Assembly: GCA_003415625.1 (NCBI GenBank)
Contig: PYIU01000002.1
Location: 5,890,001 to 5,954,000, forward strand
DNA from: Aquanectria penicillioides
Taxonomy: Eukaryota; Ascomycota; Sordariomycetes; Hypocreales; Nectriaceae
Length of the DNA stretch: 64,000 nt
Reading direction: 5' to 3'
Below the pieces are notes generated by a model. It did not search any database. It was not told the DNA's origin and saw only the letters and a program-made list of their open reading frames with translations. The position numbers and the translations under genes are program-made. Below are positions 13,127 to 26,100 of the stretch, piece by piece (position 1 is the stretch's first letter; every line of letters begins with the position of its first letter).

Positions 13127-13204
<78 letters not shown>
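13127..13204. repeat. (ATT)n microsatellite in LINE copy A
   Basis: About 26 uninterrupted ATT units near the 3' end of the LINE. The equivalent site in LINE copy 2 holds about 116 units (21794-22142), and in copy 3 it is short and interrupted (36421-36520). Confidence 0.95.
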
Positions 13205-13205
<1 letters not shown>

Positions 13206-13643
13206 ATTATTATCTTTAGCTATATATAATTAATATAAAATAGCAATAAAAATAGCAATTAGCATTTATATAAGTTAGGTATTTTATATAAATAATATAT
13301 TAATAAAGCATATACTTAAAGGCAATAGAAAGCTTTTATAGAAGTATATAAAAAAAAAAAAAAAAAAAGAATTAAGTATGCCTATAAAGATTAAGAAATA
13401 ATAATAATAGCACTTAAATAGCTAGCAATTAGCTAGCTACTAGCTAATAGTACTAAAATAGCGCCCTATTCCTTATAATAGGCCTATAGTATAGGCAATT
13501 TAGGCCTATTGCAGGCTTTACTTTTACCCTATTTACTAACCCTATAATTAGATGAATGGGATATTTTAATAATAGCATTAAACCAACTTTTAATTTAATG
13601 CTTCCCTATAGGGGACCTGCATTAGGTCCAATATTATATTAAA

Positions 13644-13742
13644 TAAAGGTTTTTATCCTACTAATATAGTTTTTTCCTTTATTTATATAGTATAGAAGCA
13701 CTATCTACCTTATAGGTCTATAGAGTATTAATAAATAAATAA
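13644..13742 (+). other. LINE 3' tail with palindrome and (TAAA)n end
   Basis: Starts AAAGGTTTTTA, contains the near-palindrome TTATAGGTCTATAGAG, and ends in AATAAATAAATA. The same tail ends the SINE at 47235-47831 and LINE copy 3 (35892-35996, reversed). Fragments occur at 2541-2652 and 3150-3217. In LINE/SINE pairs of the stringent type, such a tail is the site the reverse transcriptase recognises. That role is inferred here. Confidence 0.75.
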
Positions 13743-14785
13743 ATATAAATATTAAAGCTAAATTAATTATTACTATCTTTAAGCTAGCTAATCTTTTAAA
13801 AATATAGCTACTTTTTTAATATAAGCTAATATAGCTTATAAATATTAAGATATATTTAATAATAATTATATAAAAGCTCTATTAAATATTCTAAAAGATA
13901 AGCAATTACTTTAACCTTTAATAATGCTTAATTTATAAAAATGCAATTAGCTATCTTTATAAAGAACTAATAAATTTTATTTTCTTTTATACTATTAATA
14001 TTAATATTAATATTAATATAAATATTATTATTACTATTTTACTATTTAATAGATTTATTACTCTTTTAATTGCTAATATTATTTATATAAGTATTAATAT
14101 AAATATAAATATTATTATTATTATTATTAATACTATTTATTAAAATGCAAAAAGGTATAGATATAAATATAAATATAAATATAGCTCTAGCTGCCTATAT
14201 TTTAATCCCTTCTTTTAATATAAAAAGATACTTTATAGCTATAACTATTTACTTTTAGATTAAATCCTTTATCTTTATTATATAGTTAATTAAATAATAA
14301 ATTAAAGATAAGCTATAAAACTGCATTGCAATAAACATTAAGTTATAGTTATATTATAATTCTATAGCTATTAATTTATTCTAGCAATTTATAAATATAT
14401 AAAATTGCTTAATAAAAAAAAACCCTTTTTATTAAACTTTATTTTTTTATTAATTATTTAAGGAATTTAAATTAATATATATTTTACTATTATTACTATT
14501 AATTTAAGTTTCTATCCTAAAGTATATACTTAATATATATAGCCTTATGCTTATAAATCTAAAATAATTCTATATAAAAGTTTACTTTTTTATTAAATAT
14601 TGCTAATAGCTTTACTATATTATTAATTAAAGCTAATATATTAAATATAGCTATCCTTTATTTTATAGTAACTTAAAATAATAGCTTATTAAGGTTCTAT
14701 ACTTCTATAGTATATAGAATGCTTTATATTAGTAAATCTAATATATATAAAAGGAAATTATAATAGCCTCTTTTTTTTATTAATA

Positions 14786-14806
14786 CTTATTTATTTACTT
14801 ACTTAC

Positions 14807-14845
<39 letters not shown>

Positions 14846-14852
14846 TTTTATT
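14786..14852. repeat. (TTTA)n simple repeat
   Basis: Near-perfect tetranucleotide run with a few ACTT variants at its left end. It could be the remnant of a retroelement (TAAA)n tail in reverse orientation, but no tail palindrome follows, so it is called only as a simple repeat. Confidence 0.85.
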
Positions 14853-16487
14853 TAATACTTTTTATTATCTATATATATATACTATATGCAATTATATAAA
14901 AATAAAATCTTATTTACTTACTTTATAAAAAATGCTATTTAAATATTAAATAATATTCTTTTAATATACTTTATTGCTTTTTAAAAGATTATTTCTATTT
15001 ATATTAAAAAGCAAGCTAAAATTTATACTTTTATATAGCTAAATTAAACTATATATATAAAGCAAGCTGCATTAATTAGTTTTAATAGCAATAAAATAGT
15101 AATTTATTTAATTAAAAACTAACTTTTTATTAACTTTAATATAATGCTTTAAAAATAAAGATAATTTATAATAAAAGTAAATAGCTAAATTTATTAGATT
15201 TAATATTAATAAATACTTTCTCTTTTTGCTATTATTAAAATTAACTAAAAATAGCTTAATAATATCTTTATTATATTGCTAATATTCTATAAGCTATAGC
15301 TTAATAAAGTTTATAATATTATTTAAATTAATAGTAAATTTAATTACTAAAAGACTATACTTAATAATTAATAATTTAATCTTTTATTATATATTTAATT
15401 AAAACTTATAAAATATAAATTATTAAAAACTATAGATTAAAATAGACTAAATTAGCTCTTTTATACACTTATCCTTTATTATTCTATACTTCTTAAGGTT
15501 AACTTTAGCTACTTTTATCCTTTTAGCTATTATCTCCTATAATAGCTGCTTAACCTTTTAAAAAAAGCCCTTTTTTATATTTATTATATTTACTTTTTAA
15601 TTTTATAACTATATTATTATATTAAAAACTAAAAAAGAAAATATCTAATAATATATAGTGCAATTGCTATATTAATAAAGAACTATTTTTGCTTATATCT
15701 TTAATATTAAATATTAAAATATAAAAGTAACTTTTATATTGCTATTTTAATTATTATTACTATTATTACTATTATTATTACTATTATTATTATTTTTATT
15801 TTAAAACCTATTATTACTATTATACTTAAATTAAGATTTAATTTAAAAGCTATTAATAACTAAAAGAAATATAAATTGCAATAAATACTATATACTTTAT
15901 ATACCTTACTATTATTATTCCCTTTTGCCTATCTATTTGCATTATTTATACTTTTTTAGCTTCTTTTTTACTCTTTTTTTTACTTTTACCTCTTATAGTA
16001 CCTTTTTTATTTAAGTAATAGCTTACTAAATCTATAAGGAAATATAATTAAAAAAGCTTTTAGAAAAAATTATAAATCCTAAAAATTAATAAATTAAGCC
16101 CTATAGATAATATAAATATATAATTTTAATTTTAATATCTATTAAATATTTATTAAACTTATAAATAAAACTAAATAACTTACTAAAGGTATACTAGCTA
16201 TATTTATATTAATTATATTTATTTTAATTTCTTTATTAAATCCTTATTTATCTATCTTTCTTTCTTTTAGATTAGTGCCTAAAGCATTATAAAAGAACTA
16301 TAATTTTTTAATATTAATTGCTTTTAATACTAAATTAAAATTAAATATCCTTAATAAAATAATCTCTTTTATTAACTCCCTTTTATTATTTTCCTAACTA
16401 TTATTACCTATTAATATTAATATATTATTATAATTACTATTATTAAGATTATTACTATTCCCCTTCCTTTTATATATATTTAGCCTA

Positions 16488-16564
16488 TTATTATTATTAT
16501 TATTACTATTATTACTATTATTACTATTATTACTATTATTACTATTATTATTATTATTATTATC
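16488..16564. repeat. 9-bp ATTATTACT tandem array
   Basis: A run of ATT with ACT recurring every third triplet, giving a higher-order 9-bp period of about five units, flanked by pure ATT. A similar shorter run lies at 15755-15795. Confidence 0.85.
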
Positions 16565-19500
16565 TTTATTTTTATTAAAACTAATTTTATTTACTTTATA
16601 TAATTTAAAAAAGATATTTTAAATATTAATAGGCCTTACTTTAGCATTTAAGCCTTAATTACTTATAGGCACTATATATACTCTTTATACTTATTTAATT
16701 TTAAATAGCTCTTTATACTTTATTAATTAATAAATAATATTAAAGATACTATACTTTAATGCCTTTTAATTATTTATCTCCTTAATATTAATCTTAATAT
16801 CTTTATAATGCTAGTTATTTCTCTTTAATTATACTAAAGCTCTTTTTACCTTTTATTTTTATATTAATAGTAACTTTAAAAGATCTTATAGCTTTAATTA
16901 ATAAGGCCTATACTATAAAATATAAACTTAATTAAGTACTTTAATAAATAAATATAAAAGTACTTTTATTGCTATATTTTAAATATTATTTAAAAAGATA
17001 AAAATAAAACCTTTAATATACTTTTTATAATATATTTTTCTCCCTTTCTATTAGCTATTACTATTATTATTACTAATAGCTATATTATACTATATAATCT
17101 ACCTAAAGTAAATATTTAATATAATTAATTTCTTTTTTATTAATAATAGATCTTAAAGTTCCTTTAAATATATATAATTATAATTTAATTGCTAATAAAC
17201 TTAATTAGCTATAGTTAACTTATACCTTTTAAATTAAATAAAGCAATCTTTATAAGCTATAATTAGCTAGCCTAAAGGAAAGTATATAAAATAAAAAAAT
17301 AATATATAGCTAGACTATAATATACTATTTATTTTTTGCTTTATTTAAATAGCCTATTAAATCTCCTTTAGTTTAATTTTAAAGAACTTATAATAATATA
17401 TTTTATATATTTATATTAGCATTATAGTTTTATTATAAAGTATATAATAGAAGTTCTATACTATTAATACCTTTTTACTTTAAGAAATAGATATATATTA
17501 GTTAAGCTTATTAAATGCTTATTTATTTTCTATAAACTCTTAATTAAATTAATTAATTATATTAAATATATTATAATTTAATTTATTTATATTTATTTTA
17601 TAAAAAGAAAGAATTTAATATTAATTTATTATATAATAGCTTTTATTTACCTAAATATAATTTAATTAAAGTTAAATAAACTAAAATTAATTAAATTTAG
17701 CTTAAATAAATTAAATTTAATTATAAACTCTATTATATTAATCCCTTTAAAATCTCTTTTATTAACTCTACTTTTAGCTTTAGCTTAAATATAGAACTAA
17801 TACTTTAAGAGATTTTTACTTTTTTAGCCTAAAAGCATTAATAATAGTAGCTTTAAATAGTATTAATTCTTTAATATTTATATTACTTAAAGCACTATTA
17901 ATAGCATTAAAATATAACTTTAATAATAACTCTTTTTAGGGCTATAAAACTGCCTTTAAAGTGCCTTACTGCTATACCTTTATTCTTTATTTTAAATCTA
18001 ATACTATAATATTTAATTCTATTAATAAAAAAATATCTTAATATATATTATTATTATTATCTTTATTATTAGTTATTAATATAATAACTATATAAGCTTA
18101 ATCTTTATTTATTAATAGAGTATTTAAGCTAATAAATAGAATTAATTTTATTTAAGCTAATACTTCCTTAATGCACTATATTATATAGCTAAATAATAAA
18201 GTAATAAAAGTATTTAAGATTTATTAATTTAATTAATTAAATATAATGCTTTATAAATTAAACTTAAGCTAAAATATTTATTAATTAAAATTGCTTAATG
18301 CTTTATCTTTATATTCTTAAATTATATAGTTAAAATAACTAAATAAATTATTAATTTTAAATAAATAATTATTATTAAATCTCTTTTATATTTACTATAT
18401 ATAATAGTTTTAAATAGACCTAAAGAGATTTTATATACTTTAAGCTAATTTATTAAATCTATTGCCCTTTATATTAATAGAAAAATTAAGATCTATAATA
18501 ACTTTAGTAAATAAATATTATATATATCTCTCTCTCTTTTTATATATATATATCTCTTTTTTATTATACTTTAAGACTATATTAAATCTATTATTAATAT
18601 CTATTATTATATCTTTATATACTATAAGTATATAAATATATTAGCACTACGATATATATCTATATATATTTATTTATATTTATATATATATATATATAGA
18701 TTTATTTAAATATTTTTATTAAAATAATAAAAAAATATTAATTATAATAATCTATATATATTTTATATTCTTTATTATAATTAAATCTATAAGCAACTCT
18801 ATATAATATTCTATATACTTACTTTTTTAATAATTACTAATATATATTTTATAATTTTAAAAACTAATAATTAATATTAAATATACTTTAAGATATAATA
18901 ATTACTTTAGCTAGGCTTTTTATTCTTTTATTAATCTTTAATTATATCTATAAAAATATATTTTTATTATTAATATTATATTTTTATTAATATAAATATA
19001 TTAAGAACCTTTTATTAATTTAAACTTAATTTATATTTAAGTAATAATGCTCTATTATAATTGCATTATTGCTATTCTATTTAAGACCTTTACTTTATAT
19101 TTAAGTATATAATAAAAGTAAAAATAATTATTATTTTAATATTAATTAAAAATATAAATTAATAACTATTATAACTTTATATAATAAAATCTTATAAATA
19201 AAAAGATAGATAGGTCTATTCCCTTTAGCTTATAATATCTATTTAATTCTTTATTTATTTATTTCTTTTTATACTTACTATTCTATTTATAAATTATAGC
19301 TTAATTTTAATCTATTCTTTATTAAATAAACCTATTAATATATCTATCTATATATACTATTTAAGACCCTAATATTTATATATACTTGCACTTATATATA
19401 TACTTTTATATACTTATATTTATATATATATATAATATTATTATAACTATCTTTTAAATAATCCCTTTAATTAACTTTTTAACTATTACTTTAACTATTA

Positions 19501-20289
19501 TTTAAACTATTTTTTTAGCCTTTACTTTAACCTTTATTTTAACTTTTACTTTAATCTTTATTTTAATTAATCTTTTAATTATTCTTAAAAAACCCTTTTT
19601 TCTTTTTATTTTCTTAAGAATCTTTTAAATATTTAAATATAAATAAAATTATAATTATTAAAATTTATAAGCCCTAAATATTATAAAAAGAATATAGAAA
19701 TAATTTATTTTTAGTATTATATTTAATATATACTAAAGAATTAATTAAACTTCTTTAAAATTAGTAATATATAAATAATATAAACTATAATACTATTAGC
19801 TAAAAATATATCCCTTAATTAATATAGTTTATATAAAAATATATATAATTTCTTTAAAATAAAAAAGATAAATTATTAATATTTATATTTAATATTAACC
19901 TTTTAATATTTAATAGAACTTCTTACTTAAATAAATAAAAATATTTTTAGTATTTAATAAATAGTATTTTATATTTTTTTATATTTATAGAAAAAGTTAA
20001 ATAATTAAATACTCTATTAAAAGAATTAAACTTTTAGTTAAAAGATAAATAGAAAATCTTAAATTTTACTATATTAATATTATTAATTTAAGATTATAAA
20101 TACTATTAATAAATAATATCTTTTTAATTTAAAACTTAAAACTATAAAAAACTAATATATTATATAAATAGCATTAAACTATATTTATTAGAATTAAATA
20201 AGCTATTTTCCTTTAGAAACCCTATTATTAGCTTTATTAATATTATTATTAGTTTAATAATTGCACTTTTTAAAAAGTTCTTTCTTTAA

Positions 20290-20686
20290 GGCTTTTTAAA
20301 TAAGGAACTTTAATACTATAGTTTTATTAACTTTTTTAACTATATAATGCCTATTAAAGCATTAAAACTATTATATAAAAGTACCTATACCTTTTAAGTT
20401 TTTATCTTTATTTCTATAGATATTAGCGCTTATTTTATATACTATTTTTAAATGCTCTAAAGCCTAACTTTATTATTTAAATTAAATATAGGCTTTTATT
20501 ATATTAGCTTAATTATAAAGCTTTTAGACTACTCCTTAATAAAAAAACTGCCCTTACTTTTAAAAGACTTTATTTTAATTATAGTTTTAAATAGCTAAAT
20601 ATAGTTATTAACTATAATAACCCTTTTAGTAAAAAAGAATATTTAAATATACTTTATATTTAAGCCTTTATTAAATAATTGTAATT
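20290..20686 (-). pseudogene. Unidentified minus-strand protein relic after the heptad array
   Basis: Continues the frame of the 21-bp repeat. It is Lys/Ser-rich and its stops are mostly RIP-type. Readable pieces include FFFTKRVIIVNNYI near 20620 and FKSKGSFFIKE near 20545. There is no motif I can name. It may be the body of the same protein as the heptapeptide array. Confidence 0.3.
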
Positions 20687-20980
20687 TTAATCTATTATTA
20701 ATAATACTTAATTTACTTTAATTAATAATCTATTTACTATTAATAAAACTTAATTTACTTCTATAGAAATTTAATTTATTTTTACTAAAAGCTAATCTAT
20801 TTTTACTAAAAGCTAGTTTACTATAAGCTAAAGTTAATTTATTATTAATAAAAATTAATTTACTTTTAGTATAAATAAATTTATTTTTATTAAAACTTAA
20901 TTAACTATTAATTAAGATTAATTTAATGCTAATAAAAGCTAATTTATAATAAATAAAACTTAATTTACTATAACTTAAAA
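20687..20980 (-). repeat. Fourteen 21-bp units encoding a heptapeptide repeat relic
   Basis: Fourteen contiguous units of exactly 21 bp (20687-20707, 20708-20728, and so on to 20960-20980), diverged at several positions. On the minus strand, in the frame with codons ending at 20688, the units read as seven-residue repeats such as AFSKNKL, AFSKNRL, IFINNKL, SFINSK, SFIYYKL and ILINS. Position 2 is nearly always Phe, Leu or Ile, position 6 Lys or Arg and position 7 Leu. Only three stops occur in the 14 units, far fewer than in surrounding frames. The same frame stays protein-like to about 20290. It is likely the N-terminal repeat domain of a lost minus-strand protein of family D, function unknown. 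Confidence 0.7.
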
Positions 20981-21149
20981 GGATTTATAATTAAAATATT
21001 TAATTATAATAAAAAATAATATAAAGATAAAAAAGAATCTAATAATAAAGATATTTAAGGCATTTAATATAGAGATTTAAAAATACCTATTTAAAATACT
21101 TTAGTTTTACTATTAAAAACAGTAAATACTACTTAAGGTAAAAGAGGGA

Positions 21150-21376
21150 AAAAAAGAGGTTTTTATTAAATTATTTATCTATTTACTGTATTTCTTTTCT
21201 CTATAATAGTATAGAATAGTAAAGCTTTTATATATATTATTATTTTACTTATTTTAATTAAGTTCTTTAAAGAGCCTTTATAATGTATAATAAAAAGGCA
21301 GCTTGCTGCAAGCGATTTATGCATTTCTTTCTGTTTATTATAAAACCTATAGAGTATTATTAAATAAATAAATAAA
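21150..21376 (+). mobile_element. Diverged retroelement tail, plus strand
   Basis: Contains AGGTTTTTATTAAA near 21160, a CTATAATAGTATAGAATAG segment near 21200 and, at 21338-21376, CCTATAGAGTATTATTAAAT followed by AAATAAATAAATA. This is the order of the LINE/SINE tail, with about 100 bp of extra sequence between the parts. The less mutated patch near 21300-21330 (GCAGCTTGCTGCAAGCG) is not explained. It abuts the 3' end of LINE copy 2, which lies on the other strand. Confidence 0.4.
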
Positions 21377-21793
21377 TAGGCTTAATATAGGCCTTTTATA
21401 AAAAAGCATTAAATTAAAAGTTAGTTTAATGCTATTATTAAAATATTTTATTTAGCTAATTATAAAGTTAATAATTAAAGTAAAAGTAAGGCCTATAATA
21501 GATTTAAATTATTTATATTATAGGCCTATTATAAAAAGTAAGGTATTAGCTTAGTATTAATAGCTAATAGCTAGCTAGCTATTAGCTATTTAAGTATTAT
21601 TATTATTATTTTTTAATCTTTATAGATATATTTAAATCCCTTTTTTTTCTTTTTTTTTATATATTTTTATAAAAGCTTTCTTTTGCTTTTGAATATATAC
21701 TTTATTAATATATTATTTATATAGAATATTTAATTTATATAAATATTAATTGCTATTTTTATTGCTATTTTAAGCTAATTATATAAAGCTAGA

Positions 21794-22146
<353 letters not shown>

Positions 22147-23818
22147 TAAAAATAATAATATATATTTAATATAGCTATAAGCAATATTTTGTATTAATAT
22201 TTATAAATATTAAAATATTAAGCTAGCTACATTAAGATAAAAGGTATTATATTAATGCTAAAGGCAGTATAGAATTTACTTTATTTTATATATATTATAT
22301 AAATAATAAAAAATAATAAAAAATGATTTATATTAAAATTAAATTAATATATAATTCTTTTTTATTATAGCTATAAATAATTAATTATTAATAAATACTA
22401 AAGCTAATAGCTATATAGCTTATATTTATATATATAAGCTCTATAAGCTATTACTATATTTAATAAAGGCTAATGCCTATATATTAATAATAGCTTTATA
22501 AAAAGGGATAGCTATAATAAGTATAAATTAATTCTATAGTAGGTTTATTGCTAATATAGTTTATAAAAAGAGAAGCTTTAATAGTTAGGGGCTAAGGCTA
22601 TTTAAATTAAAAGAAAGGCAATTTAAATGCACTTTTAGGCTATATTTATAGTTTTAACTATAGGTTTTAATGCTAATTAGCTCTATAAGCTAATTAATAA
22701 AGTTAATTATATAGCTATAGCTTTTAAGAGTTTAATAGTTATATTGCCTTTTTTAATTAAAAGGGCTAAAGCTATTTAAAAATATATAGTATTAAAAAAT
22801 AATAGTAATAATATATAAAGTTAGTTTTAATATAGGTTTATATTAGCTAATATTAATAATAAAGACTAAAGTTTAATATAACTCTTTAAGCTATAGCTTA
22901 AGCTTAAATAAAGCTAAAAGGGAATTAAAGTAAAAAGGGCTTAAAGATAAAAAAAAGTAAAAAAAAAGTAAAAGAAATAAAATAGATTTTATATCTTTTA
23001 AAGAGAATATAATCCTAAAGTAAATAGTATTACTAAAATAAATAAATATAAATTAAATATAATAATAAAAAGAAATAAATTTAAGCTAAAATTAAAGTAA
23101 AGATTTAATTATTAAAAAGAGTAGGCTTTAGTATATTATTTATATAATAGATTGGTTTTTTCCTTTTTATAAAAGGGTTTTTTAAGTATATTAATTCCCT
23201 TTTTAAAAAGAAAATTAAAATGCTTAAAAGAAAGAATTATTAAAAAGTAAAAATTATATAAAAGTAATTATATTTTAAATTAAATATAGCTTAATAATAA
23301 GCTTATAGTATAATATAATATATAAATAGACTAGCTATTTAATAAACTAATATATAGTTTAAGCTTTAAATACATATTACTTAAACTTAAAGAAATTATA
23401 AAGTAAATTAAATAAAGTTTCCTTTTAGCTTAAGTAAAATAAGCAATATAGTATAATATAGCTAACTATTTTAATAGTGCCTTTATATTAGCATTAAAGT
23501 ATAATTACTTTAAGAACTTTCTTTTAAAAGAAAAATTCTTAAAGTTTAATATATTTTATATAGAGAATTAATATTAGCCGCAACAGCTTTTAATAATTAC
23601 TGTAATAGCATTATATAATGCCTAAAATTTCTTCTAGACTTAATTTTCTTTCCCCTTATTCCTTTCTTTACACTTAATTTACTAGCAGGTTATAGCATAC
23701 ATTAAATACCCTTAAATTGCAACCCAATTTACTCTAAAAGTCAATTTTATTACAATTTAATACTGTATATAGCTATATATAAAGCCAATTTTAGGCAGTT
23801 TATATTAATATAGCTATA

Positions 23819-26100
23819 ATGCACTCCTCTTCCCCTAGCATTATTAATATACTATTCCTTAATAGGGTGCCTATTGCCTTATTTCCTTAAGCCTATTAGG
23901 CCCTTATTATAATTTATATTGTATTTATAGATAGATTTAATCCTTTTGTAGATATCGCTTAAGTATAAAATAAGACCCTTAGCTTGGCTTAAGCCTTAAC
24001 CTTTAACTATAAGAGTATTTATTAGGCGCTTGCCCTTATAGCTAGTTATATGCAATAGGGACTTAGCTTTACTAAAGGGGTTAGAATTAGGGTTAGGGTT
24101 AGGGTTAGAGTTACTATAAGGCTTATAGTTAAAGCTAGGCTTAAGGTTAAGGTTAAAGTTAAGGTTAATATAAGGTTTTATTGCTTTTAGCTAATAGCTT
24201 TAAGTTAATTAAGGACTTTAAGCTTATTGTTTATAGCCTTTTGCAGCTAGCTATAAAGGTTCTTAATAATATTAGGGTCTTAAATATAAAGGAGTAAGTT
24301 TTTAAGGTCCTATAAGGTAGAAATTAATATATTTTCCTACTAAAAAGGCCTAAATCTTTACTAATAGTTTCCTTAACTATTAGTATAAGTAATAGAGGTT
24401 CTTTATAAAAGGCTACTTAGCTTATAATTAATATAGAATTTAATGGCTATAAGGTAAGGTATATTGCTATATAAAGGAGCCCTTATAAAGGCATAAGGTT
24501 AGGTTTTTTAAATTGGCCTTAATAGTAGCTATTATATAATAAAATTGCTTTATAATAAAGTTAATAATAAAATAGAATATCTATAAAGGCAGCTTATTAA
24601 GCTATTTTTAGCTAATATATTTAATGCATTACTATATCTTTTAACTAGCTATTATTTAAATATAATCTTGCTTTTTCTTTTTAATTATTGCTATTAAGGC
24701 TATATAAAAGTGTATAAAATTGCTTATATTAATAAGAAAAAAGCTTTTAATATCTTTATAGGCAGTCTCTATAGGGCTATTTATATATTAGCTAAAGTTG
24801 CAATATAAATAGATATAGCAATAAATCTATTATAGCCTTTATAATATATATTCCTTTAAAATATACTTTAGGATATAATTTTAATATATTTTATATATTA
24901 AAATTATCTCTTTTTATTAAGCCTTAAAATCCCTTTTATTTTAAGTATAAATAATATATTTTTAGACCTTTATTATACTATTAGGTAAATATTTAAAGGG
25001 TATTAGCTTAAGGCTTAGCCCCTAAATATTAGCCTCTTTTAAATCTACCTTTACTTAAGCTGCCTTATAGGCATATATATTAAAAAGGATATTTTATTTA
25101 ATTTAAAGCTTATTATTGCTTTTAGGATTACTTTTAGTATTGCCGCTAAAGTAAAAGTTATACTATTAAAAGATAATTTTGCCTTTAATATTAGCGTTAA
25201 TATAATAAATGTATAGCTACTATTAAGTATAAGGAAAGGTAAAAAAGAGGGCATTTTTAAAAGCCTTTTCTTTATTAGTAATAAAAATAATAGATATAAA
25301 GATATAAAGGGTATTTTAAATATAGCTAAGCTGCTTATAGAGCTAAAAATAGCCCTTTTTTTATTTATAATTAATTAGGCTAAAGCTAAAATTGGCTATT
25401 AATTTAAGATCTATAATGCCTATAACCTAAAAGAGATATATATTAAAGCAGTTAGTTTTATATATATTATTAAATCTTAATACTTTTAGAAACTGCTTTT
25501 ATATTTGCTTATACTAAAAATAAGTCTAAAATACTGCCTTAACTTTATTACTTTTATTATAGTAAATAATATATAAAATGCAATCTTTCTAAAGGTACTT
25601 TATTTATACTTAAGTAGCTATTAAACTAAAAAAAGTCTTTTAATAGAGCTTTTAGTAGTTATTATATATATCTTTAGGGTTAAAAAATAATACTTATAGT
25701 ACTAAAGATTAAAGGCTATTACTAACTTTTTATAAAGGCACTATTAGACTATTATAAAACTGCTATTAATATACTTTCTATTAGGCTAAGGTCTACTTAT
25801 AATAAATAATATATACTAATAGATCTTTTAAGGGCTTATAATTGTAATAACCTTTAATAACCTTATAGGTCTAGAAACTATTTGCACTTTATAATATTTT
25901 TACTATTATTTTAAAGGGGCAGTTAGTTTTATAGGTAGTGATTTTCTATATGCCTTAACTTATAGTTAGTCTTAAGTCTTCTTTATTGCAAATAAGGGTA
26001 TAATATATATATATTAATATACTATTAATCTTTTGTTTTAAACTAAAACCTCTTTTAATAAAGGCAATACTATTATAGCAATAAAAGGCTTAAAGGAAAA
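23819..26100 (+). pseudogene. Transposase-like relic inside the TIR element (family unknown)
   Basis: From the ATG at 23819 (MHSSSPSIINILFLNRVPIA) one plus-strand frame can be followed for most of the element with stops almost all TAA or TAG, the products of RIP on Gln and Trp codons. It includes FIDRFNPFVDIA near 23928-23963 and an Arg-Val alternation encoded by the TTAGGG-like repeat at 24081-24110. The length, about 750 codons, fits a transposase, and the position between two TIRs supports that. I see no DDE triad, zinc finger or helix-turn-helix clear enough to name. Frame breaks along the way cannot be excluded. Confidence 0.45.
24081..24172 (+). repeat. TTAGGG-like repeat inside the TIR element
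   Basis: TTAGAA, three perfect TTAGGG (24087-24104), TTAGAG, then after a short gap degenerate GTTAAG/GTTAAA units (24143-24172). The hexamer phase matches codons (Arg-Val and then Lys-Val pairs) in the transposase-like frame. It is therefore more likely a coding repeat than an old telomere. Confidence 0.8.

Larger units (their letters stand above)
7113..13742 (+). mobile_element. Full-length Tad1/I-type LINE, copy A (RIP-degraded)
   Basis: A 6.63-kb non-LTR retrotransposon. In order it shows a 5' end that has kept much of its C content (7113-7250), an ORF1 relic with a CCHC zinc knuckle, an AP-endonuclease relic, a reverse transcriptase relic, the conserved segment that follows RT in fungal LINEs, an ATT microsatellite (13127-13204), and a 3' tail ending in AATAAATAAATA. 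A 14-bp target duplication flanks it. A second full-length copy of nearly the same length lies at 35892-42514 on the minus strand. Three partial copies lie at 21377-29724, 42706-44850 and 60434-61180. Domain order and motifs place it with fungal Tad1/I-like elements. All frames are closed by RIP stops. Confidence 0.92.
13756..20680. other. Unclassified RIP-mutated relic sequence, probable D continuation
   Basis: By the target duplication this joins directly to 7112 in the pre-insertion state, so it is the right-hand part of family D or its neighbour. It is very AT-rich. It holds (TTTA)n near 14786-14852, mixed ATT/ACT runs near 15755-15795 and 16488-16564, and weak similarity around 14250 and 14560 to 48770 and 49090. 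Minus-strand stretches, for example 15400-15560 (Lys-rich, coiled-coil-like), can be read with few RIP-type stops. I recognise no domain and no intact gene. Confidence 0.5.

Noticed and set aside
24081..24110. Ancient telomere or chromosome fusion point
   Set aside because: Only three perfect TTAGGG units, in codon phase within a transposon frame and bounded by transposon sequence on both sides.
25051..25254. Minus-strand open frame inside the TIR element
   Set aside because: It is antisense to the longer transposase-like frame and shows no motif. An RIP-depleted antisense frame is a likely by-product.
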